64,000 bases of DNA from Amycolatopsis orientalis DSM 40040 = KCTC 9412 (lineage in GTDB: Bacteria; Actinomycetota; Actinomycetes; Mycobacteriales; Pseudonocardiaceae). Location: the NCBI RefSeq assembly GCF_000478275.1, contig NZ_ASJB01000061.1:124001-188000 (forward strand), written 5' to 3'. The translations under genes and the position numbers were made by a program. The stretch's first letter is position 1. Each line of letters starts with the position of its first letter. This document shows, piece by piece, positions 1 to 7,191 of the stretch. The notes under the pieces are model-generated. The model saw nothing but the letters and a program-made list of their open reading frames with translations, did not search any database and was not told the origin of the DNA.

Positions 1-306
1 CTCGCGAAGTACTCGGCGTGGGTGACCGGCGTCCGCCGCGTCGACGCGCCGACCCGCGCGAACACGCCGATCGTCACCTGGGACGACCGCAACGGGCTGG
101 TGAAGATCAACCCGATCGCGCCGTGGTCCGACGACGAGTTCAGGAACTACATCGACGAGCACGGGATCCTCGAGAACCCGTTGGTGTCCATCGGTTATCT
201 GTCGATCGGCTGCGCGCCGTGCACCGCGAAGGTCGCTCCGGGGCAAGACCCGCGCAGCGGCCGGTGGGCCGGTCAGGGCAAGACCGAGTGCGGCCTGCAC
301 GGGTGA
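1..306 (+). CDS. cysH: Adenylyl-sulfate (APS/PAPS) reductase, C-terminal part
   Basis: This is the last 101 codons of a gene that begins before the window. The family reduces adenylyl sulfate to sulfite with thioredoxin in the cytoplasm, the step after sulfate activation. The visible part holds the CAPC pair (about residues 71-74 of the fragment) that belongs to the second cysteine pair ligating the [4Fe-4S] cluster of the bacterial APS reductase type, and it ends in the hallmark ECGLHG, whose Cys is the catalytic nucleophile. Twelve bases separate it from cysD, so cysH-cysD-cysN and the following CbiX-like gene form one sulfate-assimilation operon. The N-terminal nucleotide-binding half cannot be checked. 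Confidence 0.93.
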   Translation, partial: LAKYSAWVTGVRRVDAPTRANTPIVTWDDRNGLVKINPIAPWSDDEFRNYIDEHGILENPLVSIGYLSIGCAPCTAKVAPGQDPRSGRWAGQGKTECGLHG

Positions 307-317
307 GAAGGGACGAC

Positions 318-1268
318 ATGACCACGCTCGAACCAGCGGCCACTGTGCTCTCCGGGGGCTCCCCCCGGACCCCCATCGCCACCGACAACCTGGCGGCGCT
401 GGAATCCGAGGCCATCCACATCTTCCGCGAGGTGGCGGGCGAGTTCGACCGGCCGGTGATCCTGTTCTCCGGCGGCAAGGACTCCACACTCCTGCTGCAC
501 CTGGCGATCAAGGCGTTCTGGCCGGCGCCGGTGCCGTTCCCGCTGCTGCACGTGGACACCGGGCACAACTTCGACGAGGTCATCGACTTCCGCGACCGCG
601 TGGTCGAGCAGCACGGGCTCCGGCTGGTGGTGGCGAAGGTCCAGGACTGGATCGACGACGGCAGGCTCGAAGAACGCGCCGACGGCATGCGCAACCCGCT
701 GCAGACCACGCCGCTGCTCGACACGATCGCCGAGAACAAGTTCGACGCCGTCTTCGGCGGCGGGCGCCGCGACGAGGAACGGGCCCGCGCCAAGGAGCGG
801 ATCTTCAGTCTCCGCAACGCCTTCGGCCAGTGGGAGCCGCGGCGGCAGCGGCCGGAGCTGTGGAACCTCTACAACGGCCGTCACCGTCCTGGCGAGCAGG
901 TCCGCGTCTTCCCGTTGTCCAACTGGACCGAGGCGGACGTCTGGAACTACATCGCCAGGGAGAAGGTCGAACTGCCGTCGATCTACTACGCGCACCGGCG
1001 CGAGGTCTACCAGCGCGACGGCATGTGGCTGGCCGAAGGCCCGTGGGGCGGCCCGCGGCCGGGCGAGGAAGTGCGCGAACTGACCGTGCGCTACCGGACC
1101 GTCGGCGACGGTTCGTGCACCGGTGCCATCGAATCGACCGCCGCCACGGTGGACGAGGTCATCGCCGAGGTCTCGGCCTCCCGGCTCACCGAACGCGGCG
1201 CCACCCGCGCCGACGACCGGATGTCGGAGGCGGCGATGGAAGACCGCAAGCGGGAAGGGTACTTCTGA
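318..1268 (+). CDS. cysD: Sulfate adenylyltransferase subunit 2
   Basis: CysD is the catalytic subunit of ATP sulfurylase, which makes adenylyl sulfate from ATP and sulfate; it works as a complex with the GTPase CysN. The 316-residue product carries the PP-loop SGGKDS at residues 51-56 and the GGGRRDEE segment near 147-154 typical of the family. The ATG at 318 is preferred because it lies 12 nt after the cysH stop and starts the conserved domain with a normal N-terminal lead of about 45 residues. The stop overlaps the cysN start by one base (TGATG), which suggests translational coupling and equal amounts of the two subunits. Confidence 0.96.
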   Translation: MTTLEPAATVLSGGSPRTPIATDNLAALESEAIHIFREVAGEFDRPVILFSGGKDSTLLLHLAIKAFWPAPVPFPLLHVDTGHNFDEVIDFRDRVVEQHGLRLVVAKVQDWIDDGRLEERADGMRNPLQTTPLLDTIAENKFDAVFGGGRRDEERARAKERIFSLRNAFGQWEPRRQRPELWNLYNGRHRPGEQVRVFPLSNWTEADVWNYIAREKVELPSIYYAHRREVYQRDGMWLAEGPWGGPRPGEEVRELTVRYRTVGDGSCTGAIESTAATVDEVIAEVSASRLTERGATRADDRMSEAAMEDRKREGYF

Positions 1269-2530
1269 TGTCCAGCCTCCTCAGGCTCGCGACCGCGGGC
1301 AGTGTGGACGACGGGAAGTCGACCCTGGTCGGGCGGCTCCTGTACGACACCAAATCCGTGCTCGCCGACCAGCTGGACGCGGTCACCCGCGCCAGTGTCG
1401 ACAAAGGACTGTCCACACCGGACCTCTCGCTGCTCGTGGACGGCCTGCGCTCGGAACGCGAACAGGGCATCACGATCGACGTGGCGTACCGGTATTTCGC
1501 GACCCCGAAGCGCAGCTTCGTCCTCGCGGACACCCCCGGCCACGTGCAGTACACGCGGAACACGGTGACCGGGGCGTCCACCGCGCAACTGGCCGTGCTG
1601 CTGGTCGACGCGCGCAAGGGCGTCATCGAGCAGACCCGGCGGCACGCCGCGGTACTCGCGCTGCTGGGCGTCCCGAACCTGGTGCTGGCGGTGAACAAGA
1701 TCGACCTCGTCGGCTACGACGAAGCGACGTTCACCGTGATCGCCGAGGAGTTCGCCGGGCACGCCGCGTCGCTGGGCTACGAGCGGGGTTCCGTGCTCGC
1801 GGTGCCGGTTTCGGCGCTGGTGGGCGACAACGTGGCGGAGAAGTCGGACAAGACGCCCTGGTACTCGGGCCCGACCCTGCTGGAACACCTGGAAACCGTT
1901 CCGGTGGCACCGGATCCGCACGATTCGCCGTTCCGCTTCCCGGTGCAGTACGTGATCCGGCCGCGGACGGCCGACCACCCCGACTACCGCGGGTACGCCG
2001 GGCAGATCGCGGCGGGCACCGTCCGGCCGGGCGACGAGATCGTCGTGCTCCCGCAAGGACTCCGCAGCCGGGTGGAGGGCATCGACACCGCCGACGGGCC
2101 GCTCACCGAGGCAGTGGCGGGCGCCTCGGTGACGCTGCTGCTCGCCGACGACCTCGACATCTCGCGCGGGGACCTGATCGCCGCCGCCGACCGGCGGCCG
2201 GAGGTGACCGACGAGATCACCGCGACCCTGTGCTGGCTCTCGGCCAAGGCGCTCAACCCGGGCGCACGGGTGCTGGTGAAGCACGGTACCCGCACGGTGC
2301 AGGCCATCGTCGGCGAGCTCCACGCCCGCTTCGACGAGCAGACACTGTCCAGTGTGGACGATCCAGCCACCTTGGAGCTGAACGACATCGGCCGGGTGAC
2401 CCTGCGGCTGGCCGAGGCGATCGGCGTGGACGACTACGGCGTCAGCCCGCGGACGGGCGCGTTCCTGGTCATCGACCCGAAGGACGGCGACACCCTCGCC
2501 GCCGGACTCGTCGGCGAAAGGTTCGCATGA
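1268..2530 (+). CDS. cysN: Sulfate adenylyltransferase subunit 1 (GTPase)
   Basis: CysN is the regulatory GTPase of ATP sulfurylase; GTP hydrolysis drives adenylyl sulfate formation by CysD. The 420-residue protein has the P-loop GSVDDGKS at 11-18, the G3 motif DTPGH at 88-92 and NKID at 143-146, followed by EF-Tu-like beta-barrel domains. Its length shows that it is the short, stand-alone form and lacks the C-terminal APS kinase (CysC) domain that is fused to CysN in mycobacteria. No separate cysC is seen, consistent with an APS-using reductase. It overlaps cysD by 1 nt and the next gene by 4 nt (ATGA). Confidence 0.96.
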   Translation: MSSLLRLATAGSVDDGKSTLVGRLLYDTKSVLADQLDAVTRASVDKGLSTPDLSLLVDGLRSEREQGITIDVAYRYFATPKRSFVLADTPGHVQYTRNTVTGASTAQLAVLLVDARKGVIEQTRRHAAVLALLGVPNLVLAVNKIDLVGYDEATFTVIAEEFAGHAASLGYERGSVLAVPVSALVGDNVAEKSDKTPWYSGPTLLEHLETVPVAPDPHDSPFRFPVQYVIRPRTADHPDYRGYAGQIAAGTVRPGDEIVVLPQGLRSRVEGIDTADGPLTEAVAGASVTLLLADDLDISRGDLIAAADRRPEVTDEITATLCWLSAKALNPGARVLVKHGTRTVQAIVGELHARFDEQTLSSVDDPATLELNDIGRVTLRLAEAIGVDDYGVSPRTGAFLVIDPKDGDTLAAGLVGERFA

Positions 2531-3276
2531 CCCCGAGCCGTACTCCGCCACTGGTCGCCGTCGCCCACGGCAGCCGCGATCCGCGGTCCGCCGCGACCAT
2601 TCGCGCGCTGCTCGACGTCGCCCGCGGCCAGGCACCGGGTCTCGATCTCCGGGAGTCCTTTTTGGACCTCTCGGAGCCGTTGCTCACCGATTCCCTGCGC
2701 GGGCTGTACGCCGAGGGGCATCGCGAGGTCGTCGTGGTGCCGCTGCTGCTCGGCGTGGCTTATCACGCCCGGGTCGATCTGCCCGCGCTCGTCGCCGAGG
2801 TGACCGCGGACTGCCCTGGCCTCGACGTGCGCGTCTCCGGGGTGCTGGGCATCGATCCGCTCATCGAGACGGTCGCGCTGGACCGGCTCACCGAGGCCGG
2901 TGCCGATCTGGATGATCCGGGACTGGGCGTCCTGCTCGCGGGCGTCGGCTCGTCGAACGTCGCGGCGAACGACGCGGTCGCCGGGATCACCACCCGCTGG
3001 CACCTGCGGCGGGGGCTCCTCGCGACCCCCGCCTTCGCCAGCGCCGCCCAGCCGGACGTGCCCGCCGCCATCGCGCGGCTGCGGCTCAACGGCGCCCGGC
3101 GGCTCGCGGTCGCGGGCTGGTTCCTCGCGCCGGGACTGCTGCCGGACCGGATCGCGCGCCTGGCCCGCGAAGCCGACCCGTCGGTGATCATCGCCGGGCC
3201 GCTGGGACCGGATCCGCGGATCGCGGGCCTCGTCCTGGAACGCTACTCGGCCGCCGCGGCCCGGCTCGCCGCCTGA
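2527..3276 (+). CDS. Sirohydrochlorin chelatase-like (CbiX family) protein
   Basis: This 249-residue cytoplasmic protein belongs to the CbiX/SirB chelatase family, which inserts iron or cobalt into sirohydrochlorin. The family signature VAHGSRD lies at residues 12-18, with His14 as the likely metal-binding residue, and a second, degenerate CbiX half follows (about 125-249). In this operon the expected role is to supply siroheme for assimilatory sulfite reductase; a CbiX-like gene also lies next to cysH in M. tuberculosis. The start overlaps the cysN stop (ATGA). Cobalt chelation for B12 is the alternative; the neighbourhood favours siroheme. Confidence 0.85.
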   Translation: MTPSRTPPLVAVAHGSRDPRSAATIRALLDVARGQAPGLDLRESFLDLSEPLLTDSLRGLYAEGHREVVVVPLLLGVAYHARVDLPALVAEVTADCPGLDVRVSGVLGIDPLIETVALDRLTEAGADLDDPGLGVLLAGVGSSNVAANDAVAGITTRWHLRRGLLATPAFASAAQPDVPAAIARLRLNGARRLAVAGWFLAPGLLPDRIARLAREADPSVIIAGPLGPDPRIAGLVLERYSAAAARLAA

Positions 3277-3371
3277 GTAGCGCGGCCTGTCCCGTTCGGG
3301 CGCTTGATACCGATCTTCGGAGGGTCTTGTTCCCAGTTCCGTGACGCCTCGCGTATGGGAACGGAGATTTC

Positions 3372-3401
3372 TTGACGAGTTACTTAACTTGCCGGTAACT
3401 C
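3372..3401 (+). promoter_or_regulatory. Candidate housekeeping promoter (TTGACG-N18-TAACTC)
   Basis: A good -35 (TTGACG, 3372-3377) and a fair -10 (TAACTC, 3396-3401) with an 18-bp spacer lie about 55 bp before the secreted-protein gene at 3456. The region is clearly more AT-rich than its surroundings. A ribosome binding site (AGGTAGGTGG) precedes the ATG. Confidence 0.45.
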
Positions 3402-3455
3402 TCTAATCGCTGCGCAGCTCCCTTTCTCCCCATCGAACCCCCAGGTAGGTGGAAC

Positions 3456-4079
3456 ATGAAGGCTGCCATCCGTGCCCTCGTCTGCGCCTCGGCCGTACTC
3501 GTCCCGCTCGCCGGCCTCGCCGCACCGGCTTCGGCGGCGACCACCGTCGTCTTCGACTGTGAGGCGAAACCGCCGCTCGTCGGCAACAAGTACCTCAAGC
3601 TGAACCAGGACGCCGACGTCACCGCGCCGGCCACCGTCGCCCCCGGCGCCGCACTCGACATCGTCATCGACCCGGCGGCCAACACCGTCCCGGCCGAGGT
3701 CAGCGGCTACCAGGTCAAGCACATCAAGGACTTCGCGCTGAAGATCCCGATCCCGGCGAACTCGACCTGGGTGGGCGCCGACCTCACCGGCGGCTCCGGC
3801 ATCGGCTCGACCCCGCCGAAGATCACCGTCTCGGGCAGCGTCGCGACGCTGAGCTTCCCCGGCCCGATCGCGGGCGGCTCGACGTTCGAACTGCCGACCG
3901 TGACCGCGCATCTCACCGCGGGCACCTCCGGCAGCATCGAGACGAAGCTGGGAGGGACCAGCTACGGCGACCCGGGGCTGACCTTCACCGCGGTGGTCAG
4001 TGCGGGCTTCGACGTCTCGGCGCCGACGTCCTGTTTCCCGAACCCGAGCCCGACCTTCACCACGACGACGATCGGCTGA
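3456..4079 (+). CDS. Secreted protein of unknown function
   Basis: The 207-residue product starts with a clear Sec signal peptide (MKAAIRALVCASAVLVPLAG, cleavage likely after ASA near residue 28). The mature part is a single domain rich in beta-branched residues, Gly, Thr and Pro with two Cys (near 37 and 197) that could form a disulfide, and no catalytic motif that I recognise. It resembles small exported beta-sandwich proteins that are common in Pseudonocardiaceae and mycobacteria. It has its own promoter and a strong terminator, so it is a monocistronic gene unrelated to the sulfate operon. Function unknown. Confidence 0.85.
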   Translation: MKAAIRALVCASAVLVPLAGLAAPASAATTVVFDCEAKPPLVGNKYLKLNQDADVTAPATVAPGAALDIVIDPAANTVPAEVSGYQVKHIKDFALKIPIPANSTWVGADLTGGSGIGSTPPKITVSGSVATLSFPGPIAGGSTFELPTVTAHLTAGTSGSIETKLGGTSYGDPGLTFTAVVSAGFDVSAPTSCFPNPSPTFTTTTIG

Positions 4080-4084
4080 ACCGC

Positions 4085-4118
4085 GCCTGCGCCACCATCG
4101 GAGCATGGTGGCGCAGGC
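4085..4118 (+). terminator. Hairpin after secreted-protein gene
   Basis: A perfect 14-bp inverted repeat (4085-4098 with 4105-4118, loop CGGAGC) starts 5 nt after the stop codon. There is no long T-tract, as is usual for actinobacterial terminators. Confidence 0.75.
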
Positions 4119-4156
4119 CACTGCCCGGCCTGACCGGGCTGTGCGAAGGTGTGGCC

Positions 4157-4930
4157 ATGGCTGACGAACTGGTGCACTACGACGTGGTGGGCGGCACCGC
4201 CACGATCACCTTGGACTCCCCGCACAACCGCAACGCGCTCTCCGCCCAGCTGCGCCGTGAGCTGAGCGAGTCGCTGGACAAGGCACGGGCGGACGACACG
4301 GTGCGGGTCATCGTGCTCACCCACACCGGCCCGGTGTTCTGCGCCGGGATGGATCTCAAGGAGGCCCGTGGGGCGGGCGCGGGCGACCAGGGCGTCAACG
4401 AGTTCCCCAAGATTCTCGAACAGCTGTGGACCAGCCCCAAGCCGGTGGTGGCGAAGCTGGCGGGCCCCGCGCGGGCGGGCGGCATCGGCATGGTGGCCGC
4501 GACCGACATCGCCGTCGCCGTCCACGAAGCGACCTTCGCGTTCTCCGAAGTACGGATCGGCGTCGTGCCCGCCATCATCTCGCTCACCGTGCTGCCCCGG
4601 CTCACCGCCCGTGCCGCGCACGAACTGTTCCTGACCGGCGACACCTTCGACGCGAAGCGGGCCGTCGAGATCGGCCTGCTGAACTCGGCTGTCCCGGCCG
4701 AAGAACTCGACGGTGAGGTCGCCCGCTACGTCAAGGCGCTCGCCCTCGGCGGCCCGAAGGCGCTCGCGGCGACGAAGGAACTGCTGAGCAAGCCTCGCCC
4801 CGCGACGCCGAGTGAGGGCTTCGAGGCCATGAACAAGCTGTCCGTCGGTTTCTTCGCGAGCGAAGAGGGCCAGGAGGGCATCACGGCCTTCGCGCAGAAG
4901 CGCAAGCCGAACTGGGTGCCCGAAAGCTAG
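4157..4930 (+). CDS. Enoyl-CoA hydratase/isomerase family protein
   Basis: A 257-residue crotonase-fold protein. The oxyanion-hole segment CAGMDL is at 62-67 and the second one lies in the AGGIGM region (107-112). In true enoyl-CoA hydratases the second region carries a catalytic Glu (GCEL-type motif); here the position is Gly (GGIGM). The other catalytic Glu appears kept in FSEVRIG (Glu131). A one-Glu active site fits isomerase- or lyase-type crotonases better than a standard hydratase, so the reaction is open. ATG 4157 is preferred to GTG 4151 because GAAGG sits 7 nt before it. The gene ends 4 nt inside the convergent barstar gene. Confidence 0.88.
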   Translation: MADELVHYDVVGGTATITLDSPHNRNALSAQLRRELSESLDKARADDTVRVIVLTHTGPVFCAGMDLKEARGAGAGDQGVNEFPKILEQLWTSPKPVVAKLAGPARAGGIGMVAATDIAVAVHEATFAFSEVRIGVVPAIISLTVLPRLTARAAHELFLTGDTFDAKRAVEIGLLNSAVPAEELDGEVARYVKALALGGPKALAATKELLSKPRPATPSEGFEAMNKLSVGFFASEEGQEGITAFAQKRKPNWVPES

Positions 4931-5286
4931 TCCGGCAGGACGACGGTGAGGCGCCGGGAGTCCCTTCGATCACCGGAGGGCCCCAGCGCCCGCTGCGCGT
5001 CGGAAAGCACGCTGCGGATCGCCAGGTACGCCTTGGGATCGCGGTCCCTGAGCAGCGAGGAACCGGACCAGATCAGCACATGCTCCCCCGCCGGGAGCCA
5101 GGACAGGTCGGTCAGGCAGTCGTAGAGCGCGTCGAGGTTCTTCCCGAAGTACTCGGGGAACGACAGGGCCTCCGCGATCGCGTCGAGCGTGGTGGCCTTG
5201 TCGACCGTCCGGCCGCCCTCGATCAGATGCGGACGCGCGCCCCGCGCGAATGCCTTGTCCGCCTCGCTCTTCTCCACCTCGCTCAT
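4927..5286 (-). CDS. Barstar-family ribonuclease inhibitor
   Basis: The 119-residue protein has the barstar core: the conserved segment FPEYFGKNLDALYDCLTD at 43-60 contains the Gly-Lys-Asn-Leu-Asp-Ala-Leu pattern and the acidic residue that plugs the RNase active site. Its start overlaps the stop of the RNase Sa-like gene by 4 nt (ATGA), so toxin and inhibitor are translated as a coupled pair. The inhibitor stays in the cytoplasm (no signal peptide) and should protect the producer from RNase before export. It overlaps the convergent crotonase gene by 4 nt. Confidence 0.93.
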   Translation of the reverse strand: MSEVEKSEADKAFARGARPHLIEGGRTVDKATTLDAIAEALSFPEYFGKNLDALYDCLTDLSWLPAGEHVLIWSGSSLLRDRDPKAYLAIRSVLSDAQRALGPSGDRRDSRRLTVVLPD

Positions 5287-5768
5287 CGGCTGGTGTCCAC
5301 TACGACGAAGGACTTGTAGTGGTCCTCGGTGTAGTACAGCTCCTTGGCCGAGCCGGTCACCAGCCGCCGGGCGCCGCGATCCGGGCTGCCCGGCGTCTTG
5401 ACCGTGTACTCCCGGTAGTAGCCGGAGTCCTTGGCTGGCAAGACCTTCTCCCGGTTCTGGAAGGGGACGTCATCGTTGCGCGGATACGGGTACGGCCCGC
5501 CGGCCTTGATGAGGCGCCAGGTTTCCGACGCCTGAGGGGGCAGTCCCGTGAGCGGTTTGACCGGCAGCCCGGACTCCTCGCCCGCGACCTTGCCCTTGGC
5601 CCGGCTCGCCGCGGCCTCGCCCGACGGCCCGGCCGAAGCGGACGAACTCGCCGGAGCCGAGGTGCTCTTCGTGTCGTCACCGCTGATGCCGTCCTTGACG
5701 AACCAGCCGGCGAGCACCAGCACGATCAGCCCGATCAGGGCGGCGGTGATCCGCCTACGGTTGAACAT
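5283..5768 (-). CDS. RNase Sa/barnase-type guanyl-specific ribonuclease, exported or membrane-anchored
   Basis: Residues 66-161 match microbial guanyl-specific RNases of the RNase Sa type. The catalytic triad is visible as Glu107 (FQNREKVLP), Arg119 (YYREYTV) and His150 (TEDHYKSF). Residues 1-30 are a basic start plus a hydrophobic stretch (about 7-24) without a clear cleavage site, followed by a 40-residue Ser/Ala/Gly linker, so the enzyme may remain anchored with the RNase domain outside. ATG 5768 is chosen because it starts exactly at the membrane segment. It lies 11 nt after the small membrane protein gene and overlaps barstar, forming a three-gene operon. Confidence 0.92.
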   Translation of the reverse strand: MFNRRRITAALIGLIVLVLAGWFVKDGISGDDTKSTSAPASSSASAGPSGEAAASRAKGKVAGEESGLPVKPLTGLPPQASETWRLIKAGGPYPYPRNDDVPFQNREKVLPAKDSGYYREYTVKTPGSPDRGARRLVTGSAKELYYTEDHYKSFVVVDTSR

Positions 5769-5779
5769 GGTGCGCCAGC

Positions 5780-5983
5780 TTAGGAGGACCGGTCGGAGTC
5801 GTTCGCATCGCGGGCCGCGCCGAAGAGCCGGGCGACCTTGCCGAAGGCGGTGTCGAGCAGCCAGGCCGCGACCAGGCACAGCGGCACCACGACCGCCATG
5901 ACCAGCACGAATTGCACGGGGAACGGGGCCTGCGCGAGCCACAGCTCGACGCCGTCCCACCAGTCAGCAAGCCCGTTGAACAC
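5780..5983 (-). CDS. Small one-pass membrane protein upstream of RNase/barstar
   Basis: A 67-residue protein with an amphipathic N-terminus (MFNGLADWWDGVELWL), one strong membrane helix (about 22-44) and a short charged C-terminal tail. I recognise no family. It starts with GTG, and a TAGGCT box lies exactly 6 nt before it, which suggests a leaderless message that also carries the RNase and barstar genes. It could be a membrane partner, export aid or immunity factor for the RNase; this is only a guess from position. Confidence 0.75.
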   Translation of the reverse strand: MFNGLADWWDGVELWLAQAPFPVQFVLVMAVVVPLCLVAAWLLDTAFGKVARLFGAARDANDSDRSS

Positions 5984-5989
5984 ACTGTG

Positions 5990-5995
5990 AGCCTA
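5990..5995 (-). promoter_or_regulatory. Leaderless -10 box for the RNase/barstar operon
   Basis: TAGGCT on the minus strand, 6 nt before the GTG at 5983, matches the TANNNT box of actinobacterial leaderless genes. Confidence 0.55.
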
Positions 5996-6030
5996 CGCTC
6001 GCGGCCGCTGCCACCACCGGTCAGGCCATG

Positions 6031-6036
6031 TAGGTT
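6031..6036 (+). promoter_or_regulatory. Leaderless -10 box for the oxidoreductase gene
   Basis: TAGGTT lies 6 nt before ATG 6043, and no Shine-Dalgarno sequence is present. The divergent box at 5990-5995 leaves only about 35 bp for both promoters. Confidence 0.55.
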
Positions 6037-6042
6037 GCTGAC

Positions 6043-7008
6043 ATGTTCGCCGTTTACGCTTCCGAACCCAACGCCGAAAAGCCGCTGGACTCGCTCGTGA
6101 TCGGCGAGCGCCCCGAGCCCGAAGTGCCCGAAGGCTGGGTGCGGGTCACCGTCAAGGCCGCCAGCCTCAACATGCACGACCTGTGGACACTGCGCGGGGT
6201 CGGCATCAAACCCGAACAGTTCCCGATGATCCTGGGCTGTGACGGCGCGGGCACCCTCGACGACGGCACCGAGGTCGTCCTCCACTCGGTGATCAACGCG
6301 CCGGGCTGGCAGGGCGACGACACCCTCGACCCGAAGCGCACTCTGCTGACCGAGAAACACCAGGGCAGCTTCGCCGAACAGGTCGTCGTCCCGGCGCGGA
6401 ACGTCGTGCCGAAGCCGGCCGGACTGAGCTTCGCGGAAGCGTCGACCATGGGCACGGCGTGGCTGACGGCCTACCGGATGCTGTTCGTGAAGTCCGGGCT
6501 GCGGCCGGGGCAGACGATGCTCGTCCAGGGTGCCTCCGGCGGTGTCTCGACGGCCCTGATCCAGCTCGGGCGTGCGGCCGGATTCCGGGTTTGGGTCACC
6601 GGGCGTAGCGAAGAAAAGCGTGCGCTGGCCGAGAATCTGGGCGCACATCAGACCTTTGAGTCCGGCGCTCGGCTGCCGGAGCGGGTGGACGCGGTCTTCG
6701 AGACCGTGGGTAAGGCGACGTGGTCGCACTCGGTCAAGTCGCTCAAACCGGGCGGCATCATCGTCGTTTCCGGGTCGACCAGCGGCCCGGACGCTCACGC
6801 GGAGTTGCAGCGTGTGTTCTTTCTGCAACTGCGCATCGCGGGTTCCACGATGGGGACCAGGGACGAACTGAACGATCTCCTCGCCTACCTGGAGCTCACC
6901 GGCGTCCGGCCGCACATCGGCGCCGAACTGCCGTTCACGGAAGCCGAGACCGGGTTTAAGAACATGCTCGAAGGGGAAACTTCAGGCAAGGTGGTTTTCA
7001 CGCATTGA
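6043..7008 (+). CDS. Zinc-type alcohol dehydrogenase-like / NADPH:quinone reductase family oxidoreductase
   Basis: A 321-residue medium-chain dehydrogenase/reductase. An N-terminal GroES-like domain (KAASLNMHDLWTLRG near 42, then GCDGAGTL) leads into a Rossmann domain with LVQGASGGVSTALIQLGRAA (about 160-180) and the coenzyme-binding ITGRSEEK-type turn (VTGRSEEKR). Structural zinc cysteines are absent, which places it with quinone oxidoreductase-like enzymes that use NAD(P)H. Substrate is unknown. It is probably transcribed as a leaderless monocistron. Confidence 0.88.
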   Translation: MFAVYASEPNAEKPLDSLVIGERPEPEVPEGWVRVTVKAASLNMHDLWTLRGVGIKPEQFPMILGCDGAGTLDDGTEVVLHSVINAPGWQGDDTLDPKRTLLTEKHQGSFAEQVVVPARNVVPKPAGLSFAEASTMGTAWLTAYRMLFVKSGLRPGQTMLVQGASGGVSTALIQLGRAAGFRVWVTGRSEEKRALAENLGAHQTFESGARLPERVDAVFETVGKATWSHSVKSLKPGGIIVVSGSTSGPDAHAELQRVFFLQLRIAGSTMGTRDELNDLLAYLELTGVRPHIGAELPFTEAETGFKNMLEGETSGKVVFTH

Positions 7009-7011
7009 TCG

Positions 7012-7032
7012 GAGGGGTGAGCCCACCCCCTC
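7012..7032 (+). terminator. Short hairpin after oxidoreductase gene
   Basis: GAGGGGTG pairs with CACCCCCTC (one bulged C) over a 4-nt loop directly downstream of the stop at 7008. Confidence 0.4.
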
Positions 7033-7179
7033 GCCGCGATCAAGCGCGCACATGAGCGCACGTCCGCGCGGTCGACGCAGGTCAAGCAGCCATTCCACGG
7101 TCTTGTCAAGTGTCAAGAACGTTATGACTCAGCGAGCTTTTCACGACCAAAGTTCGACCAAAATCCGACCTCTCGCGGT

Positions 7180-7185
7180 TAGCCT
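7180..7185 (+). promoter_or_regulatory. Leaderless -10 box for the alpha/beta hydrolase gene
   Basis: TAGCCT lies 6 nt before ATG 7192. No separate ribosome binding site is possible at a useful distance. Confidence 0.5.
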
Positions 7186-7191
7186 TGAGGT

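Noticed and set aside
1123-2526. Long open frame through cysD/cysN joined to the CbiX-like gene
   Set aside because: The part before 2527 is an Arg/Pro-rich shadow of cysD and cysN; the ATGA overlap at 2527 and the VAHGSRD start of the family fix the real start.
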